DNA of 64,000 nt, taken from Saccharina japonica (Eukaryota; Sar; Phaeophyceae; Laminariales; Laminariaceae). The notes below the pieces were generated by a model. It was not told the DNA's origin and did not search any database. It was given only the letters and a program-made list of their open reading frames with translations. The stretch lies in the NCBI GenBank assembly GCA_008828725.1, contig MEHQ01003579.1:1-64000 (forward strand), written 5' to 3'. Positions within the stretch are counted from its first letter, which is position 1; each line of letters opens with the position of its first letter. The translations under genes were made by a program, and so were the position numbers. Of this stretch, positions 1 to 12,356 are shown piece after piece.

Positions 1-539
1 CCCGACCCGCTCCCCGCCCAGCCGACAAACCCCGTGTGCGAGTCAAAAGGATTGTTGCCTCTCTCTACTTGTATGGATTATATCGATGCGATAGAAGCGC
101 CAAGTAGCAGAGTGCGTCGTCAGACGTATTATACGCGTAGTAAGTAAGCATCAAAAGTATTCAGCACAGCAGTGCAGACAGGCACAACAGTATAGTAGTT
201 CTTGTTCTTCGAGTACAAATCATTTTGCAGCAGGATGAAGGGGGTAGACCCACTGACACACAGACGACACACAGTAGTAGTGCAGTACGTCGTAGCAGCA
301 TCATCGCTGTGGCCGTTGATCATGGAAAAGTACTGATACGTCGTAATAATATATTATTCAGTTCGGCAGTACTCGTGCTACACAATAGTGCGTACTCGTA
401 CACTCGTACTGCTGTAAGCGCGTCAAACGATTATATCGATGGTGGCGGAGTGTCACTGGGACCCGCTTGCAGAGCAACCCCTCTGCGCGCTATAACTATG
501 AACACCGCCTCCTTTCGTTACTTGGTCATCTCTTTGTTC

Positions 540-770
540 CGTATATACTTTAGTTGCGAGAGGCTTCTTCCTCTTTCAGTTTGGGGTTCGTGCGGGTGCC
601 CAGAGAGCACGGCAGCGCGGGCGAGCCCGGCACCATCGCCGGTATGGGAGGGCACTGGCCAGTAGAGGGGGGGACGGAAGGAGCGCGGTCGCCTTTTTCG
701 TGACTAGGCGTGGCGTGTCTATCGAGACACGAGGGAAGCATGAAGGGTCTTTGTCTGCGTTGCTGCTTGC
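540..770 (+). repeat. Y family copy 1
   Basis: About 230 bp unit with GGGTTCGTGCG, AGCACGGCAGCGCGGGCGAG, CTGGCCAGTAGAG, AGGAGCGCGGTCG and GGCGTGGCGTGTC. Also present at 5585-5765, 6705-6935, 9820-10010 and 18080-18310. Confidence 0.8.
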
Positions 771-798
771 TGTATCAATTCAGTGTGTCATAATTATA

Positions 799-2053
799 TA
801 ATGAGGCGCGCGAGCGCGAAGCGCGAGCCTTTTTTTCATTGATTTTTCAAATGAAAAAAAAGGCTCTTCCTATCGGGTCGCATGAGGGCTGGTAGGGTGG
901 ACAAAAAAATGTTTTCTCTGTAGCTGTGAGACAGTCAACATCCACGTTCGTACTTCGCTCTCATAGTACGCGGCACCAACGCCAGTCCCGTCGGGCTCTG
1001 TGCACGCACAAAATTTAACGAAGTCTTCTCGTGCTGGTTTCGCTCTAACTCGTCCCGAGTTGGTCGAGCTAGGAGCGGCAGCGTGTGCTTTTAGAGGCAC
1101 ATGACCGGAGGCGTTTTTTTCAATATTTTTTATTTCACAACGGTTTTTCTTTTTAGAAATACAGAAGAACTCAATTATGCCGAACAATACGATAGACCCA
1201 AGCGTGTGAGCATCGGATTCAAGTGCTAGACCGTCAAGCCGAGCGTACAGTGACGTTGGCTCTGGCCTCGTGTGTCGTGCTCCTGCTGCTGTTTACTGCT
1301 GTTCCGTTGTTGTTGTTGTTGCTGTTGTTGTTGCTGTGGCCGCCTGGCCATGCACATGGCTGAATAATGTTTTTTATTTCGGAACGTAAAATATCGTAAC
1401 TGCTGTTTTGTGTTTTGTGTTTTTTACGTACAACAGTAGTTCTACCGAACGAAACCCGACTCTACCTGTAGGCGAAATATATCCGACCAAAGCAACGTGT
1501 GGGCCGTGTCCCTACGACACGACGAAGGTGGCATTGTAAGGCCTACCCTCCCACTGATGAGGGGACGGGTAAGCTCTGCTGTAGATGCCATACAGCAGTA
1601 GTAATGGTGGCACCTGTGCTAGGAAAATGTCGGTTTTTGGATCAGGTTTAGATTTTTTCATAATATGCCGAATAACAATACGAACGAGGTACGTGTCGCG
1701 TTGAGGAAGGAGGGGACACACGTAAACTTGAGTACGAGTACAGAGGGTTCAAGTGTTAGACCGACAAGCCGAGCGTATTACAGCGACGCTGAGCCTGGCC
1801 TCGTGTGTCCTACTACTACTGCTGTGCTGTTTCGCTGCTGTTGTTGCTTCGGCCAGCACAGGTGCTGCTGCTGCTGCTGTATGCTGACGTTTTTTTCTCT
1901 CCAAAAAGGGCCAAAAAGAACGAACCAAAGCACGTATACGTAGATGTTCGTTCGTGTTGGTTCAGCACACAAGTATTTTTCCAGCGTGATGCATCGCAGA
2001 TATGACTGCTGCAGGTATTTGAGGTCGCGGCTCATTACCACCAATTACTAGTA
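799..2053 (+). mobile_element. P element copy A
   Basis: About 1.25 kb. The left end is TAATGAGGCGCG, a one-base variant of the 12 bp terminus; the right inverted end is CGCGGCTCATTA followed by conserved CCACCAATTACTAGTA. It contains two diverged internal subunits, each starting ATGCCGAA(C/T)AA and each encoding a similar RPxSRAY-SD-xPGLVC stretch, then a CTG-rich tract. No transposase is recognised, so it is probably non-autonomous. Confidence 0.7.
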
Positions 2054-2059
2054 AAGGTA

Positions 2060-2990
2060 TTTTATAATTGTAGAAGAACATTGGAACGGTGCTTATTTAT
2101 CGGAACAACCATTGTTAAAGAGAATGACCCCGGCGAGTTTGAACACCATCATGATCGAGCGGGCGAACGAGGGCCACGGTTGAGCACCGGGCTTCCTGCG
2201 ATGCGGGCCACGGGGCTCACTGGGGCAGAAGAGGTCAGTAAGAGCTCTGACCCGGGCCGAATCGATGGCGAGTGATCGCGGGGGGACGGGGAGCGTCGAG
2301 AGGTGACAGAACGCGACAGAGACGTTAACTTTTTTTTTGTTTTTGAGCGGCTGCAATCACGATGGATTCTTTTGAGTACGAGTACGTAGGTCATATCGAT
2401 GCTACTAGTACATGTGTACGTCTTTGCTTTCTCGTTTTGTTGATTTCACGTTACGATAGTATTCGTAGTCGATCAGTACGGTCGAGTCGATCGAGTACGT
2501 CGAGCCTATGTCTGCTTTCAGTTTGGTTTGGTCTTCACTGGCGCGTGCTGTGTTTCGTTTCTCATACAATAATACAGTAACTCGTACAAGACAAGTACAT
2601 ATATACTCGTGTCTTGTTGTTGCACTACCACAACATCATATCACGAAAAGGCACAAATCACACCCACCACAGCAGGCAGCGCAGCGCCGTGCGTGAGCCG
2701 TGTTGCTGTGCTTTCTCTTTCGATACTACAGCCTTTGTCTGTCCTGGAGCATGGAGCTAATATGTGCATCCCGACATGTTTTGCATGCATGTCAAGTCCG
2801 CCGTTTCTTCCTGCCATGACTACCATGAACCTCTTGGCATTTTTCAAGTCGGTGCTTTGCTCACTATCATCAGGGCCTCTTCGTGCCCCTTTCCTTGCGC
2901 GAGCGTAGCGGCGGCGTCAGCCGCCCGCGGAGCGGAGCCCTTGTATAATCATACGCATATGCCAGGTATACAGCAATAGTATTAATAGAG
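2060..2990 (+). repeat. X family copy 1
   Basis: Shared with 6990-7810. It includes GCTTATTTATCGGAACAA, a GC-rich stretch with GGCGAACGAGGGCCACGG, a T-run, a TACGAGTA-rich segment, and near its end a GC palindrome (2900-2942) around GGCGTCAGCCGCCCGCGG. Confidence 0.8.
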
Positions 2991-3132
2991 CAGCTGAAGG
3001 TACGACGTACCCCAATCGTACTCACTCGTACAAAAAAAAAGTTCCAAACGCTCTAAAAATCGTCCGAAAACGCCTCAAAGACCAGATTATGTTCGGTGTG
3101 GGTTGGGTCCTTTTGTTTCGAAAAAAACATAA

Positions 3133-4386
3133 ATAATGAGCCGCGCGAGCGCGAAGCGCGAGCCTTTTTTTCATTGATTTTTCAAATGAAAAAAAAGGCT
3201 CTTCCTATCGGGTCGCATGAGGGCTGGTAGGGTGGACAAAAAATTGTTTTCTCTGTAGCTGTGAGACAGTCAACATCCACGTTCGTACTTCGCACTCATA
3301 GTACACGGCACCAACGCCAGTCCCGTCGGGCTCTGTGCACGCACAAATTTTAATGAAGGCTTCTCGTGCTGGTTTCGCTGTAACTCGTCCAGAGTTGCTC
3401 GAGCTAAGAGCGGAAGCGTGTGCTTTTAGAGGCACATGACCGGAGGCTTTTGTTTCAGTAATTAAATTTCACAACGGTTTTTTTTTTTTTGAAATACAGA
3501 AGAAATCAATTATGCCGAACAATGCGATAGACCCAAGCGTGGGAGCATCGGATTCAAGTGCTAGACCGTCAAGCCGAGCGTACAGTGACGTTGGCCCTGG
3601 CCTCGTGTGTCGTGCTGCTGCTGCTGTTTACTGCTGTTCCGTTGTTGTTGCTGTGGCCGCCACAGCTGCTGCTGCTGCTGCCGTATGCTGACGATTTTGT
3701 GGGCCATGCTCATGGCTGAATCATGTTTTTTTTTCGTTTCGGAACGTAAAATATCGTAACGGTTTTGTTTTTTTTAGTTCTACCGAACGAAAACCGACTC
3801 TACCTGTAGCGAAATATGTCCGACCAAAGCAACGTGTGGGCCGTGTCCCTACGACATGACGAAGGTGGCATTGTAAGGCCCACCCTCCCACTGATGAGGG
3901 GACGGGTAAGCTCTGCTGTAGATGCCGTACAGCAGTAGTAGTGGTGGCACCAGTGCTACAGTAGGAAAATATCGGTGTTTGGATCAGGTTTAGATTTCCT
4001 AATATGCCGAATAACAATACGAACGAGGTACGTGTCGCGTTGAGGAAGCAGGGGACACACGAAAAATTGAGTACGAGTACAGAGGGTTCAAGTGTTAGAC
4101 CGACAAGCCGAGCGTATTACAGCGACGCTGAGCCTGGCCTCGTGTGTCCTACTGCTGCTGTGCTGTTCCGCTGCTGTTGTTGCTTCGGCCAGCACGGGTG
4201 CTGCTGTTGCTGTATGCTGACGTTTTTTTCTCTCCAAAAAGGGCCAAAAAGAACGAACCAAAGCACGTATACGTAGATGTTCGTTCGTGTTGGTTCAGCA
4301 CACAAGTATTTTTCCAGCGTGATGCATCGCAGATATGACTGCTGCAGGCATTTGAGGTCGCGGCTCATTACCACCAATTACTAGTA
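3133..4386 (+). mobile_element. P element copy B
   Basis: Full-length copy with perfect terminal 12-mers TAATGAGCCGCG and CGCGGCTCATTA. The first subunit differs from copy A in its CTG tract (3656-3690). The left flank is shared with copy D; the right flank is shared with copy C. Confidence 0.72.
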
Positions 4387-5584
4387 TGTTGGTCCAAAGC
4401 ACCCGAGATGCCCCGGGTGAATGAACACTTCGCACGAGCAAAAAACCCGCATAATCTACGGCGCGTACGCACAGCGCACAGCAGCAGCGAGAAAGAGGGC
4501 TACCAGAGAGGGCAGATGGTTTGCGTCACACGAGCTATATGCCAACAAGGCCGATGTCAACGCCAAGCGGCGCCGCGAAGGCCAGCAAAGGCATGCGCCC
4601 ACATGCGGGGGAGGCTTGGCACGGTACAGCGGCATCGTCGATGCTGTGTGCTCTGCCGACTGCTGCTGCTGCTGCTGCTGCTGCTCTGTGTGCTGTTGCT
4701 TGCTGCATGCTGCTGTGCTTCTCTTGTGTCTGTTTGCTTTTCAATTTTGCTGCAGAGCAGTCAGCGAAAATACTCTAGGGTCTGGGGCGTCGCACAGCAC
4801 GCCACACGCACTCACTGCACAACGCGCCCCGGTGGCGTCGGTTTACACCCTTTCCATAGCTACGGCAGAGTGCACAGCACACACACGCAGCAGCAACACG
4901 CAGGAGCACGCAGCAGCAGCATCTCGCATCGAAGCCGTTGGTATTTCATTTTCCGTACTTTCATTTCGTTATTTGTCGCGAATTCAATTTCACACAATTA
5001 TATTTCCACTTCAAAGCCAAAAATCGTGATTTGGGTCTTCGCAAAAAAAGCAGTTTCAAACCCGATTCGGTTCTGATGATCTGAATAGACTTTTGGAAGT
5101 AAACCGAACCAAAACCGGGTCTTCGCAAACACCCTAGTAGTAATTTACGGGGGTTTTGTGCTGAACGCCTGAAGCCGACCCTCCGACTCGAACCTTAACC
5201 CGAACCCGAACCCCGCAAACCCTATGCCAGTGGTTAGTGCTGGGATGCTGTGTTTGGTAAAACTCTAGGTTGACTCGGCCGGCGTGGACGCTGAGCTTGG
5301 AAAGACTCTACAGTTATGGTAAGTTGACTCGGGATGCTGTGGCTGGGAAATACTCCAAGTCGATTGAGCGGCGTAGAATCACTTGCGAGGTTCTTTTTCT
5401 TTCGGAAGCTTTCCTCGGTATATGTTGGTACTTCACAGCCACTCTCAGCCTCTAATTGCCGAAGCAGAAATTACTTGCTTTCCGGAGGTTCTCGGGTTTC
5501 CTAGGTTTCTGTGTTTTTATTACTTAAGTTGCAATTTCAACTTTTTACAATTCTGTTTTCGATACTTGATTTTTGTTCAACATT

Positions 5585-5765
5585 TCCGGTTTTGGGTTCG
5601 TGCGTATACCCAGTTAGCACGGGCCCGGCACCACCGCGGGTATATGGGAGGGCGCTGGCCAGTAGAGCGGGGGGTCATAAGGAGCGCGGTCGTTTTTTTC
5701 GTGGCTAGGCGTGGCGTGTCCATCGAGACACGAGGGGAGCATGAAGGCCTTCGCTGTTGCTGCTG
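5585..5765 (+). repeat. Y family copy 2 (diverged, shorter)
   Basis: Lacks the GCAGCGCGGGCGAG segment but keeps CTGGCCAGTAGAG and GGCGTGGCGTGTC. It lies within the left inner arm. Confidence 0.75.
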
Positions 5766-6159
5766 CTGCAATGAATCAAGTATGTATGTCTGAAATTATA
5801 AGGATTTTTTCGTCTGTAATAAAAGAACATTCAAGCCAAGTTCAAGCGATACGTTATTTGTCGAAAAACTTGAACTATTATTTACAGAGGCATGCCACAT
5901 ACAAAGATCGGAGGTACTAAGTAGTACTACAGCTGCTGCTGTTGTTGTACTACCACACTTAGTAGTCACGAAAATGGCACACATCAGATAGTTGATTTGG
6001 CCAAGATAACGGTGTATTGCCAATACAACCTGGGCATCACAACAGCAGCTGAACATAAAAACAGCAGCTCATTCCCCGAAAAAACACTTCCAACTTCATA
6101 AATAATACTTCATAAAATACAACGTATCAACGACCAAGCAATAACAAGAATTAAAAACC

Positions 6160-6705
6160 TTTATATAAAACAACAAAACATTACGCTCCCCACCCACAAT
6201 GTTGTAAGGACGTAAGGACCTGTGATTACACTAACACGACCATACATATGGAACCCCCCCCTCACCCCCCCTATCCCCTCCCTGTTCCCCCGTCCCCACC
6301 CTCGTCTAACAACACATTTTGTGATATAGATGTACTCGATATCGTGTGCCCGAACTCCGAAAATAATTAATTAACTCTATTTCTGGTACGAAAAAATAAA
6401 ATTGGAATTGCGATCTAATCATTTTATTGTTTTGCCCAGATTGCACCCCCGCACCTGAAAATAAATAATTAAACATGAACACGTTTTAGTTGTGCGGTTT
6501 GACTCGTAGAAGCACATACATGCATACTCAAAAACAAATAGTTTGGAAGAGCTAACATGCGGTAAATGTGCGGTTTGACGCGTAGAAGCACATAGACACA
6601 CTTACAGATATCTCGCCCAGGGATCCCTCATCCCTGCACTCTCAGAGCTCCCACTTCGAACACCGCCTCCGTTCATTACTTGCTCATTCTCTCTCTCTTT
6701 GTTCC
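6160..6705. other. Spacer start: AT-rich sequence with a C-rich tract
   Basis: No coding signal. A block at 6218-6345 (ACCTGTGATTA, then C-rich, then TTGTCTAACAACA-like, GATATA) recurs at 21080-21200. A short repeat GTGCGGTTTGACNCGTAGAA occurs at 6493 and 6571. Confidence 0.6.
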
Positions 6706-6935
6706 CTATATACTTTAGTTGGCGAGAGGCTTCTTCCTCTTTCAGTTTTGGGTTCGTGTGTGTGCCCAGACAGCACGGCAGCGCGGGCGAGCCCGGCGCC
6801 ATCGCGGGTATGGGAGGGCGTTGGCCAGTAGAGGGGGGGTCAGAAGGAGCGCGGTCGCCTTTTTCGTGGCTAGGCGTGGCGTGTCCACCGAGACACGAGG
6901 GAAGCATGAAGGCGCTTTGTCTGCGTTGCTGCTGC
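6705..6935 (+). repeat. Y family copy 3
   Basis: Close to copy 1, including the preceding TATACTTTAGTTG. It sits directly before X copy 2, the same order as in 540-2990 but without a P element between them. Confidence 0.8.
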
Positions 6936-6989
6936 AGCATGTCCGAAAATATAAGGTCGTTTTGGTCCTGTAAAATAAAATTCAAGCGT

Positions 6990-7810
6990 TGCTTATTTAT
7001 CGGAACAAATAGGATTCAAAGAGAAACCCCGGCAGTTTGAACACCATCATCATGATGGAGCGGGCGAACGAGGGCCACGGTGAGCACCGGGCTCCATGCG
7101 AGGCGGGCCACGGGGCTCACTGGGGCAGAGAGGCAGTAGAGCTTGACCCGGACCGAATCGATGGCGACGTGATCGCGGAGGGACGGGGAGCATCAAGGCT
7201 GACAGAACGCGAAAGACGTCAAAACTTTTTTTTGTTTTTTGCGGCGCAATGGGTCCGATGGATTTTTTTTTCTTTTTTTCGAGTACGAGTATACGTACGA
7301 GTATACTCGTATGTACGTACGTACAAATGTGTAGTCTTTCTTCTTTCTCAGTTTTGTTGATTTCCTGTTTTTCGTACTTCACAACTTGACGACCGAGCTG
7401 TGCTGTACTTTCTCTTTCATACATACAAAGTACGAAGTAATAACCACCGTTCGTTGTTGTTGCACTACCACACATACTCACGAAGGCACAAATCATACAC
7501 ACCACAGCAGGCAGCGCAGCGCCGTGCTGTGAGCCGTGTTGCTGTGCTTTCTCTTTCGATCATACAGCTTCTTTGTTGTCCTGGAGCATGGAGCTAGTGT
7601 GCATCCCGAGCATGTTTTGCATGCATGTCAAGTCCGCGTTTCTTCCCTGTGCACCATGAACCTCTTACCATGAACCTCTTGGCATTTTCAAGTCGGAGCT
7701 TTTGCTTTGCACTACTACATCATGGGCCTCTTCTGCCCTTTTCCTTGCGCGAGCGTAGCGGGCGGCGTCAGCCGCCCGCGGAGCGGAGCCCTTGTATATA
7801 TATACTCAAA
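6990..7810 (+). repeat. X family copy 2
   Basis: Direct copy of 2060-2990 with many short indels, lying in the spacer of the inner inverted repeat. The terminal GC palindrome is kept at 7751-7793. Confidence 0.8.
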
Positions 7811-7879
7811 TACAAACAGTTCGGAAGAGGTATTCTGCCGCCCGGGACATACACACACGCGGGTTTACGAAATAAGTGA

Positions 7880-8210
7880 CACGCTTTTACGACATAATAG
7901 AGTGTTTGCGATAGAAGTAAAAAAAATATATACTTTCCTTCCGCTCAAAAAAGTGAATTCCCTTCCCCTCATGGTTTCGGTGTGTTTGCGATAGAAGTAA
8001 AAAAAATCCTGCAGGAGACGCCTCCGAAAATAATAAGGGAAGTGGGGTGAGGCAATGCGGCAAACCAAACAAACAACGAAAACAAAAAGTAGCGTACGAG
8101 AGGAACGGCAGCCAAGCAACGGTGGCGGCGGCAGGGGTATGACCGCAGTGCCGCAGCTGCAATCCCACGACCGCAAGCAGCAGCACCGGTGGCTGCAGCT
8201 ATGTGGCGGC
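7880..8210 (+). repeat. V family copy 1
   Basis: Begins with two GTGTTTGCGATAGAAGTAAA repeats, then GTGAGGCAATGCGGC and a CGACCGCAAGCAGCAGCA region. A diverged direct copy lies at 22845-23185. Confidence 0.75.
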
Positions 8211-8215
8211 AGCCC

Positions 8216-8226
8216 ACAGCAGCAGC

Positions 8227-8291
<65 letters not shown>

Positions 8292-8292
8292 G
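8216..8292 (+). repeat. CAG microsatellite
   Basis: An almost pure (CAG)n run of about 20 or more units in the middle of the inner spacer. Reading frames across it give poly-Gln, poly-Ser or poly-Ala with no sign of a gene. Confidence 0.9.
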
Positions 8293-8579
8293 CAGAGCAG
8301 CAGCAGAGCAGGAGAAGCAACAACTTCCGTTTTTGCTTTTCTCGATTTTGCGTCCAACTATTCTTGTCGTCGTGTGCTGCTCCTGCTGCTGCCCACGACC
8401 TACGCGCGACACCGCGCCGGCACGCTCCGCTCCAAGCCCGCCTGGGGCTCGACATATATAGACCGTGGCGGCGCGCCGCCGCTGCTGCTAGTGCTGCTAG
8501 TGCTGCTACCGCAGTGTGGTGAAATTGAAATGATACACGGCGATCTGTCATCCTGTCGCGCTCTACAAGCAAGGCGGTA

Positions 8580-9070
8580 AGACTACGTCTCCATTCGAGT
8601 ACGACTCGTACGAGTAACTTGTACTCGTACGAGTAGTTCTTCTGAACAGCGCATCCTCCACGACACCAAGCCGGCGAGAGCGTACCGTAGCGGGCCGCCA
8701 GCAGTCCGCCGGCGCCCCGTCAGCAAAATCCAGCACCGCTTGTCCGTATCATACTGTAGCACACCTCTCGAGCCTCTGTGCTCCCACCGGTTGTTGTGTT
8801 GTGTAGAGCAAGCAGCAAGGTTGGGGCCTATGGGAGACATGTCCCATAATTTGTGGCGTTCTGCGTCGGTAGAATGCTCGGTGTGTGTAGGCCAATGAAA
8901 CTGCCAAGTTACCGAGCCAAAAGTTACCGTAACTTTTGATCAAAAACGTACTTCTCTAAAGTACTTTTTTGCCGTTTTTTAAAAATTTTACCGCAAATCC
9001 TTCCTTCGGGAGAATTTTTAGAGAAGTAAAAGTAAGAAAAAAAAAAACGAACCACACTCATTAAATCGAA
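8580..9070. other. Non-coding stretch with TACGAGTA palindromes
   Basis: 8597-8640 holds interlocking palindromes of TACTCGTACGAGTA type. The rest shows no gene-like signal. Confidence 0.5.
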
Positions 9071-9072
9071 CT

Positions 9073-9413
9073 AATAGTACTAGGGAGTAAGTGGCCCTCC
9101 CGCCCCCACGGCGGTAGGGCCAGATTGAAGCAAGTAGTAATGGAGAGGGTAGAGGGTCGAAATAAATATAATAGGAATAAATAGGAAACAAATTGACGGC
9201 GAAGGTTAATAGGAGTACAAATAATGGCGAAGAGAATAGAAACGATGGGGACATAAACACAACCAAAGATACAAGAGCTGCCAAACAGTTAGACTTTGCG
9301 CATAGGTTTCCTTTGTTTCCGTGGTTTTCTGCTTTCGGGAATGTTATGAGTGGTCAACGCTGAAGGTCATGCTGCACATTGTCGGATGGCAAAAATGATA
9401 ATAATGACTCGGA
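9073..9413 (-). repeat. W family copy 1
   Basis: About 340 bp, the reverse complement of 46350-46692. Both copies keep an open stretch containing LAALVSLVVFMSPSF and GGGRATYSLV, which may be coincidence of low divergence. Confidence 0.8.
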
Positions 9414-9819
9414 GTACGAACGTTTTTAATTCTTGTTATTGTTTGGTCGTTGGTATGCTGTATTTGATGGAAGTATTAGTTATGAAGTTGGAAGTGTTTT
9501 TACGGGGAATGAGCTGGTGTTTTTATGTTCAGCTGCTGTTGTTGTGATGCCCAGGCTGTATTGTGGCATACACCGTTATCCTGTGGCAAATCAACTATAT
9601 GATGTGTGCCATTTTCGTGACTACTAAGTGTGGTAGTACAACAACAGCAGCAGCTGTAGTACTACTTAGTACCTCCGATCTTTGTATGTGGCATGCCTCT
9701 GTAAATAATAGTTCAAGTTTTTCGACAAATAACGTATCGCTTGAACTTGGCTTGAATGTTCTTTTATTACAGACAAAAAAATCCTTATAATTTCAGACAT
9801 ACATACTTGATTCATTGCA

Positions 9820-10010
9820 GCAGCAGCAACAGCGAAGGCCTTCATGCTCCCCTCGTGTCTCGATGGACACGCCACGCCTAGCCACGAAAAAAACGACCGC
9901 GCTCCTTATGACCCCCCGCTCTACTGGCCAGCGCCCTCCCGTATACCCGCGGTGGTGCCGGGCCCGTGCTCACTGGGTATACGCACGAACCCAAAACCGG
10001 AAATGTTGAA
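9820..10010 (-). repeat. Y family copy 4
   Basis: Inverted partner of copy 2 within the right inner arm. Confidence 0.75.
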
Positions 10011-10865
10011 CAAAAATCAAGTATCGAAAACAGAATTGTAAAAAGTTGAAATTGCAACTTAAGTAATAAAAACACAGAAACCTAGGAAACCCGAGAACCT
10101 CCGGAAAGCAAGTAATTTCTGCTTCGGCAATTAGAGGCTGAGAGTGGCTGTGAAGTACCAACATATACCGAGGAAAGCTTCCGAAAGAAAAAGAACCTCG
10201 CAAGTGATTCTACGCCGCTCAATCGACTTGGAGTATTTCCCAGCCACAGCATCCCGAGTCAACTTACCATAACTGTAGAGTCTTTCCAAGCTCAGCGTCC
10301 ACGCCGGCCGAGTCAACCTAGAGTTTTACCAAACACAGCATCCCAGCACTAACCACTGGCATAGGGTTTGCGGGGTTCGGGTTCGGGTTAAGGTTCGAGT
10401 CGGAGGGTCGGCTTCAGGCGTTCAGCACAAAACCCCCGTAAATTACTACTAGGGTGTTTGCGAAGACCATATTTTGGTTCGGTTTACTTCCAAAAGTCTA
10501 TTCAGATCATCAGAACCGAATCGGGTTTGAAACTGCTTTTTTTGCGAAGACCCAAATCACGATTTTTGGCTTTGAAGTGGAAATATAATTGTGTGAAATT
10601 GAATTCGCGACAAATAACGAAATGAAAGTACGGAAAATGAAATACCAACGGCTTCGATGCGAGATGCTGCTGCTGCGTGCTCCTGCGTGTTGCTGCTGCG
10701 TGTGTGTGCTGTGCGCTCTGCCGTAGTTATGGAAAGGGTGTAAACCGACGCCACCGGGGCGCGTTGTGCAGTGAGTGCGTGTGGCGTGCTGTGCGACGCC
10801 CCAGACCCTAGAGTATTTTCGCTGACTGCTCTGCAGCAAAATTGAAAAGCAAACAGAACACAGAG

Positions 10866-10908
<43 letters not shown>

Positions 10909-11200
10909 CACAGCGTCAGCAGCAGCAGTCGACAGAGCACACAGCATCGACGATGCAGTTGTACCGTGCCAAGCTTCCACCGCATGTAGGCGCATGCCTT
11001 TGCTGGCCTTCGCGGCGCCGCTTCGCGTTGACATGGGCCTTGTTGGGATAGCTTTTGTGACGCAAACCATCTGCCCTCTGGTAGCCCTCTTTGTTGCTGC
11101 TGCTGTGCGCTGTGCGTACGTGCCGTAGATTATGCGGGTTTCTCGCTCGTGCGGAGTGATCATTCGCCCGGGGGCATTTCGGGTGCTCTTGACCAACGAT

Positions 11201-12122
11201 ACTAGTAATTGGTGGTAATGAGCCGCGACCTCAAATACCTGCAGCAGTCATATCTGCGATGCATCACGCTGGGAAAAAACTTGTGTGCTGAACCAACACG
11301 AACGAACATCTACGTATACGTGCTTTGGTTCGTTCTTTTTGGCCCTTTTTGGAGAGAAAAAAACGACAGCATACAGCAGCAGCAGCACCTGTGCTGGCCG
11401 AAGCAACAACAGCAGCAGAACAGCACAGCAGCAGCAGGACACACGAGGCCAGGCTCAGCGTCGCTGTAATACGCTCGGCTTGTCGGTCTAACACTTGAAC
11501 CCTCTGTACTCCTACTCAACTTTTCGTGTGTCCCCTGCTTCCTCAACGCGACACGTACCTCGTTCGCATTGTTATTCGGCATATTATGAAAAAATCTAAA
11601 CCTGATCCAAAAACCGATATCCACCTAGCACAGGTGCCACCACCACTACTGCTGTGCGGCATCTACAGCAGAGCTTACCCGTCCCCTCATCAGTGGGAAG
11701 GTAGGCCTTACAATGCCACCTTCGTCATGACGTAGAGACACGGCCCATATGTTGCTTTGGTCGGATATATTCCGTCTACAGGCAGAGTCGGGTTTCGTTC
11801 GGTAGAACTACGTAAACAAAAAGCAACCGTTACGATATTTTACGTTCCGGAATAAAAAACATGATTCAGCCATGTGCATGGCCAGGCGGCCACAGCGGCA
11901 ACAGCAACAACAACAACAACGGAACAGCAGTAGGCAGGAGCAGCAGCAGCACGACACACGAGGCCAGGGCCAACGTCACTGTACGCTCGGCTTGACGGTC
12001 TAGCACTTGAATCCGATGCTCCCACGTTTTGGTCTATCGTATTGTTCGGCATAATTGAGTTCTTCTGAATTTCAAAAAAGAAAAACCGTTGTGAAATAAA
12101 AATATTGAAAAAAACGCCTCCC
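11201..12122 (-). mobile_element. P element copy C, truncated
   Basis: Reverse orientation. The CCACCAATTACTAGTA end is present (as complement at 11201). The copy stops after ACGCCTCC at 12122, where the others continue with GGTCATG. The missing ~330 bp is replaced by X-family sequence in reverse. Confidence 0.7.
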
Positions 12123-12356
12123 CGCGATCACCTCGCCATCGATTCGGCCCGGGTCGAGCTTTACTACCTCTCTGTCCCAGTGAGCCCCGTGGCCCGCATC
12201 GCGTGAAGCTCGGTTCTCACCGTGGCCCTCGTTCGCCCGCTCGAGCATGATGGTGTTCAAACCGCCTTGCTGTCACACTCTGATTAAACAATTTGGTGTG
12301 TGTTCCGAAAAATAAGCACCGTTTGAATGTTCTTTTACACTTATAAAATACCTTTA
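12120..12356 (-). repeat. X family copy 3 (partial)
   Basis: Reverse copy of about 2040-2290, bridging truncated P copy C and P copy D. It includes the complement of GGCGAACGAGGGCCACGG. Confidence 0.75.

Larger units (their letters stand above)
1..2053 (+). repeat. Left arm of outer large inverted repeat
   Basis: Matches the reverse complement of 16829-18861 from the first base of the window (CCCGACCCGCTCCCCGCCCA against the complement near 18842-18861), so it probably continues beyond the window. It contains a Y-family segment (540-770) and P element copy A. Differences are small indels and substitutions. Confidence 0.9.
3133..6160 (+). repeat. Left arm of inner inverted repeat
   Basis: Nearly identical to the reverse complement of 9420-12122. 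A 61-codon open stretch at 5270-5455 has an identical counterpart at 10131-10316 on the other strand, which shows the duplication is recent or kept uniform by gene conversion. The arm comprises P copy B followed by unique sequence 4387-6160, with a CTG run (4661-4686) and degenerate telomere-like AACCCGAACCC at 5190-5225. Confidence 0.9.
9420..12122 (-). repeat. Right arm of inner inverted repeat
   Basis: Inverted counterpart of 3133-6160. The pairing runs from 6160/9420 outwards and ends at 12122, where P copy C is cut in mid-element and joined to reversed X-family sequence. It holds a CAG run at 10868-10910 that is longer than the matching CTG run of the left arm. Confidence 0.9.

Noticed and set aside
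4408..5076. 222-codon open frame and its inverted partner at 10510-11196
   Set aside because: Low-complexity Cys/Leu/Ala runs from a CTG tract. The two copies differ in frame across the tract and no domain is seen.
8055..8522. Poly-Gln, poly-Ser and poly-Ala frames around 8.2 kb on both strands
   Set aside because: All are read-outs of one CAG run. Flanks belong to the V repeat and show no gene structure.
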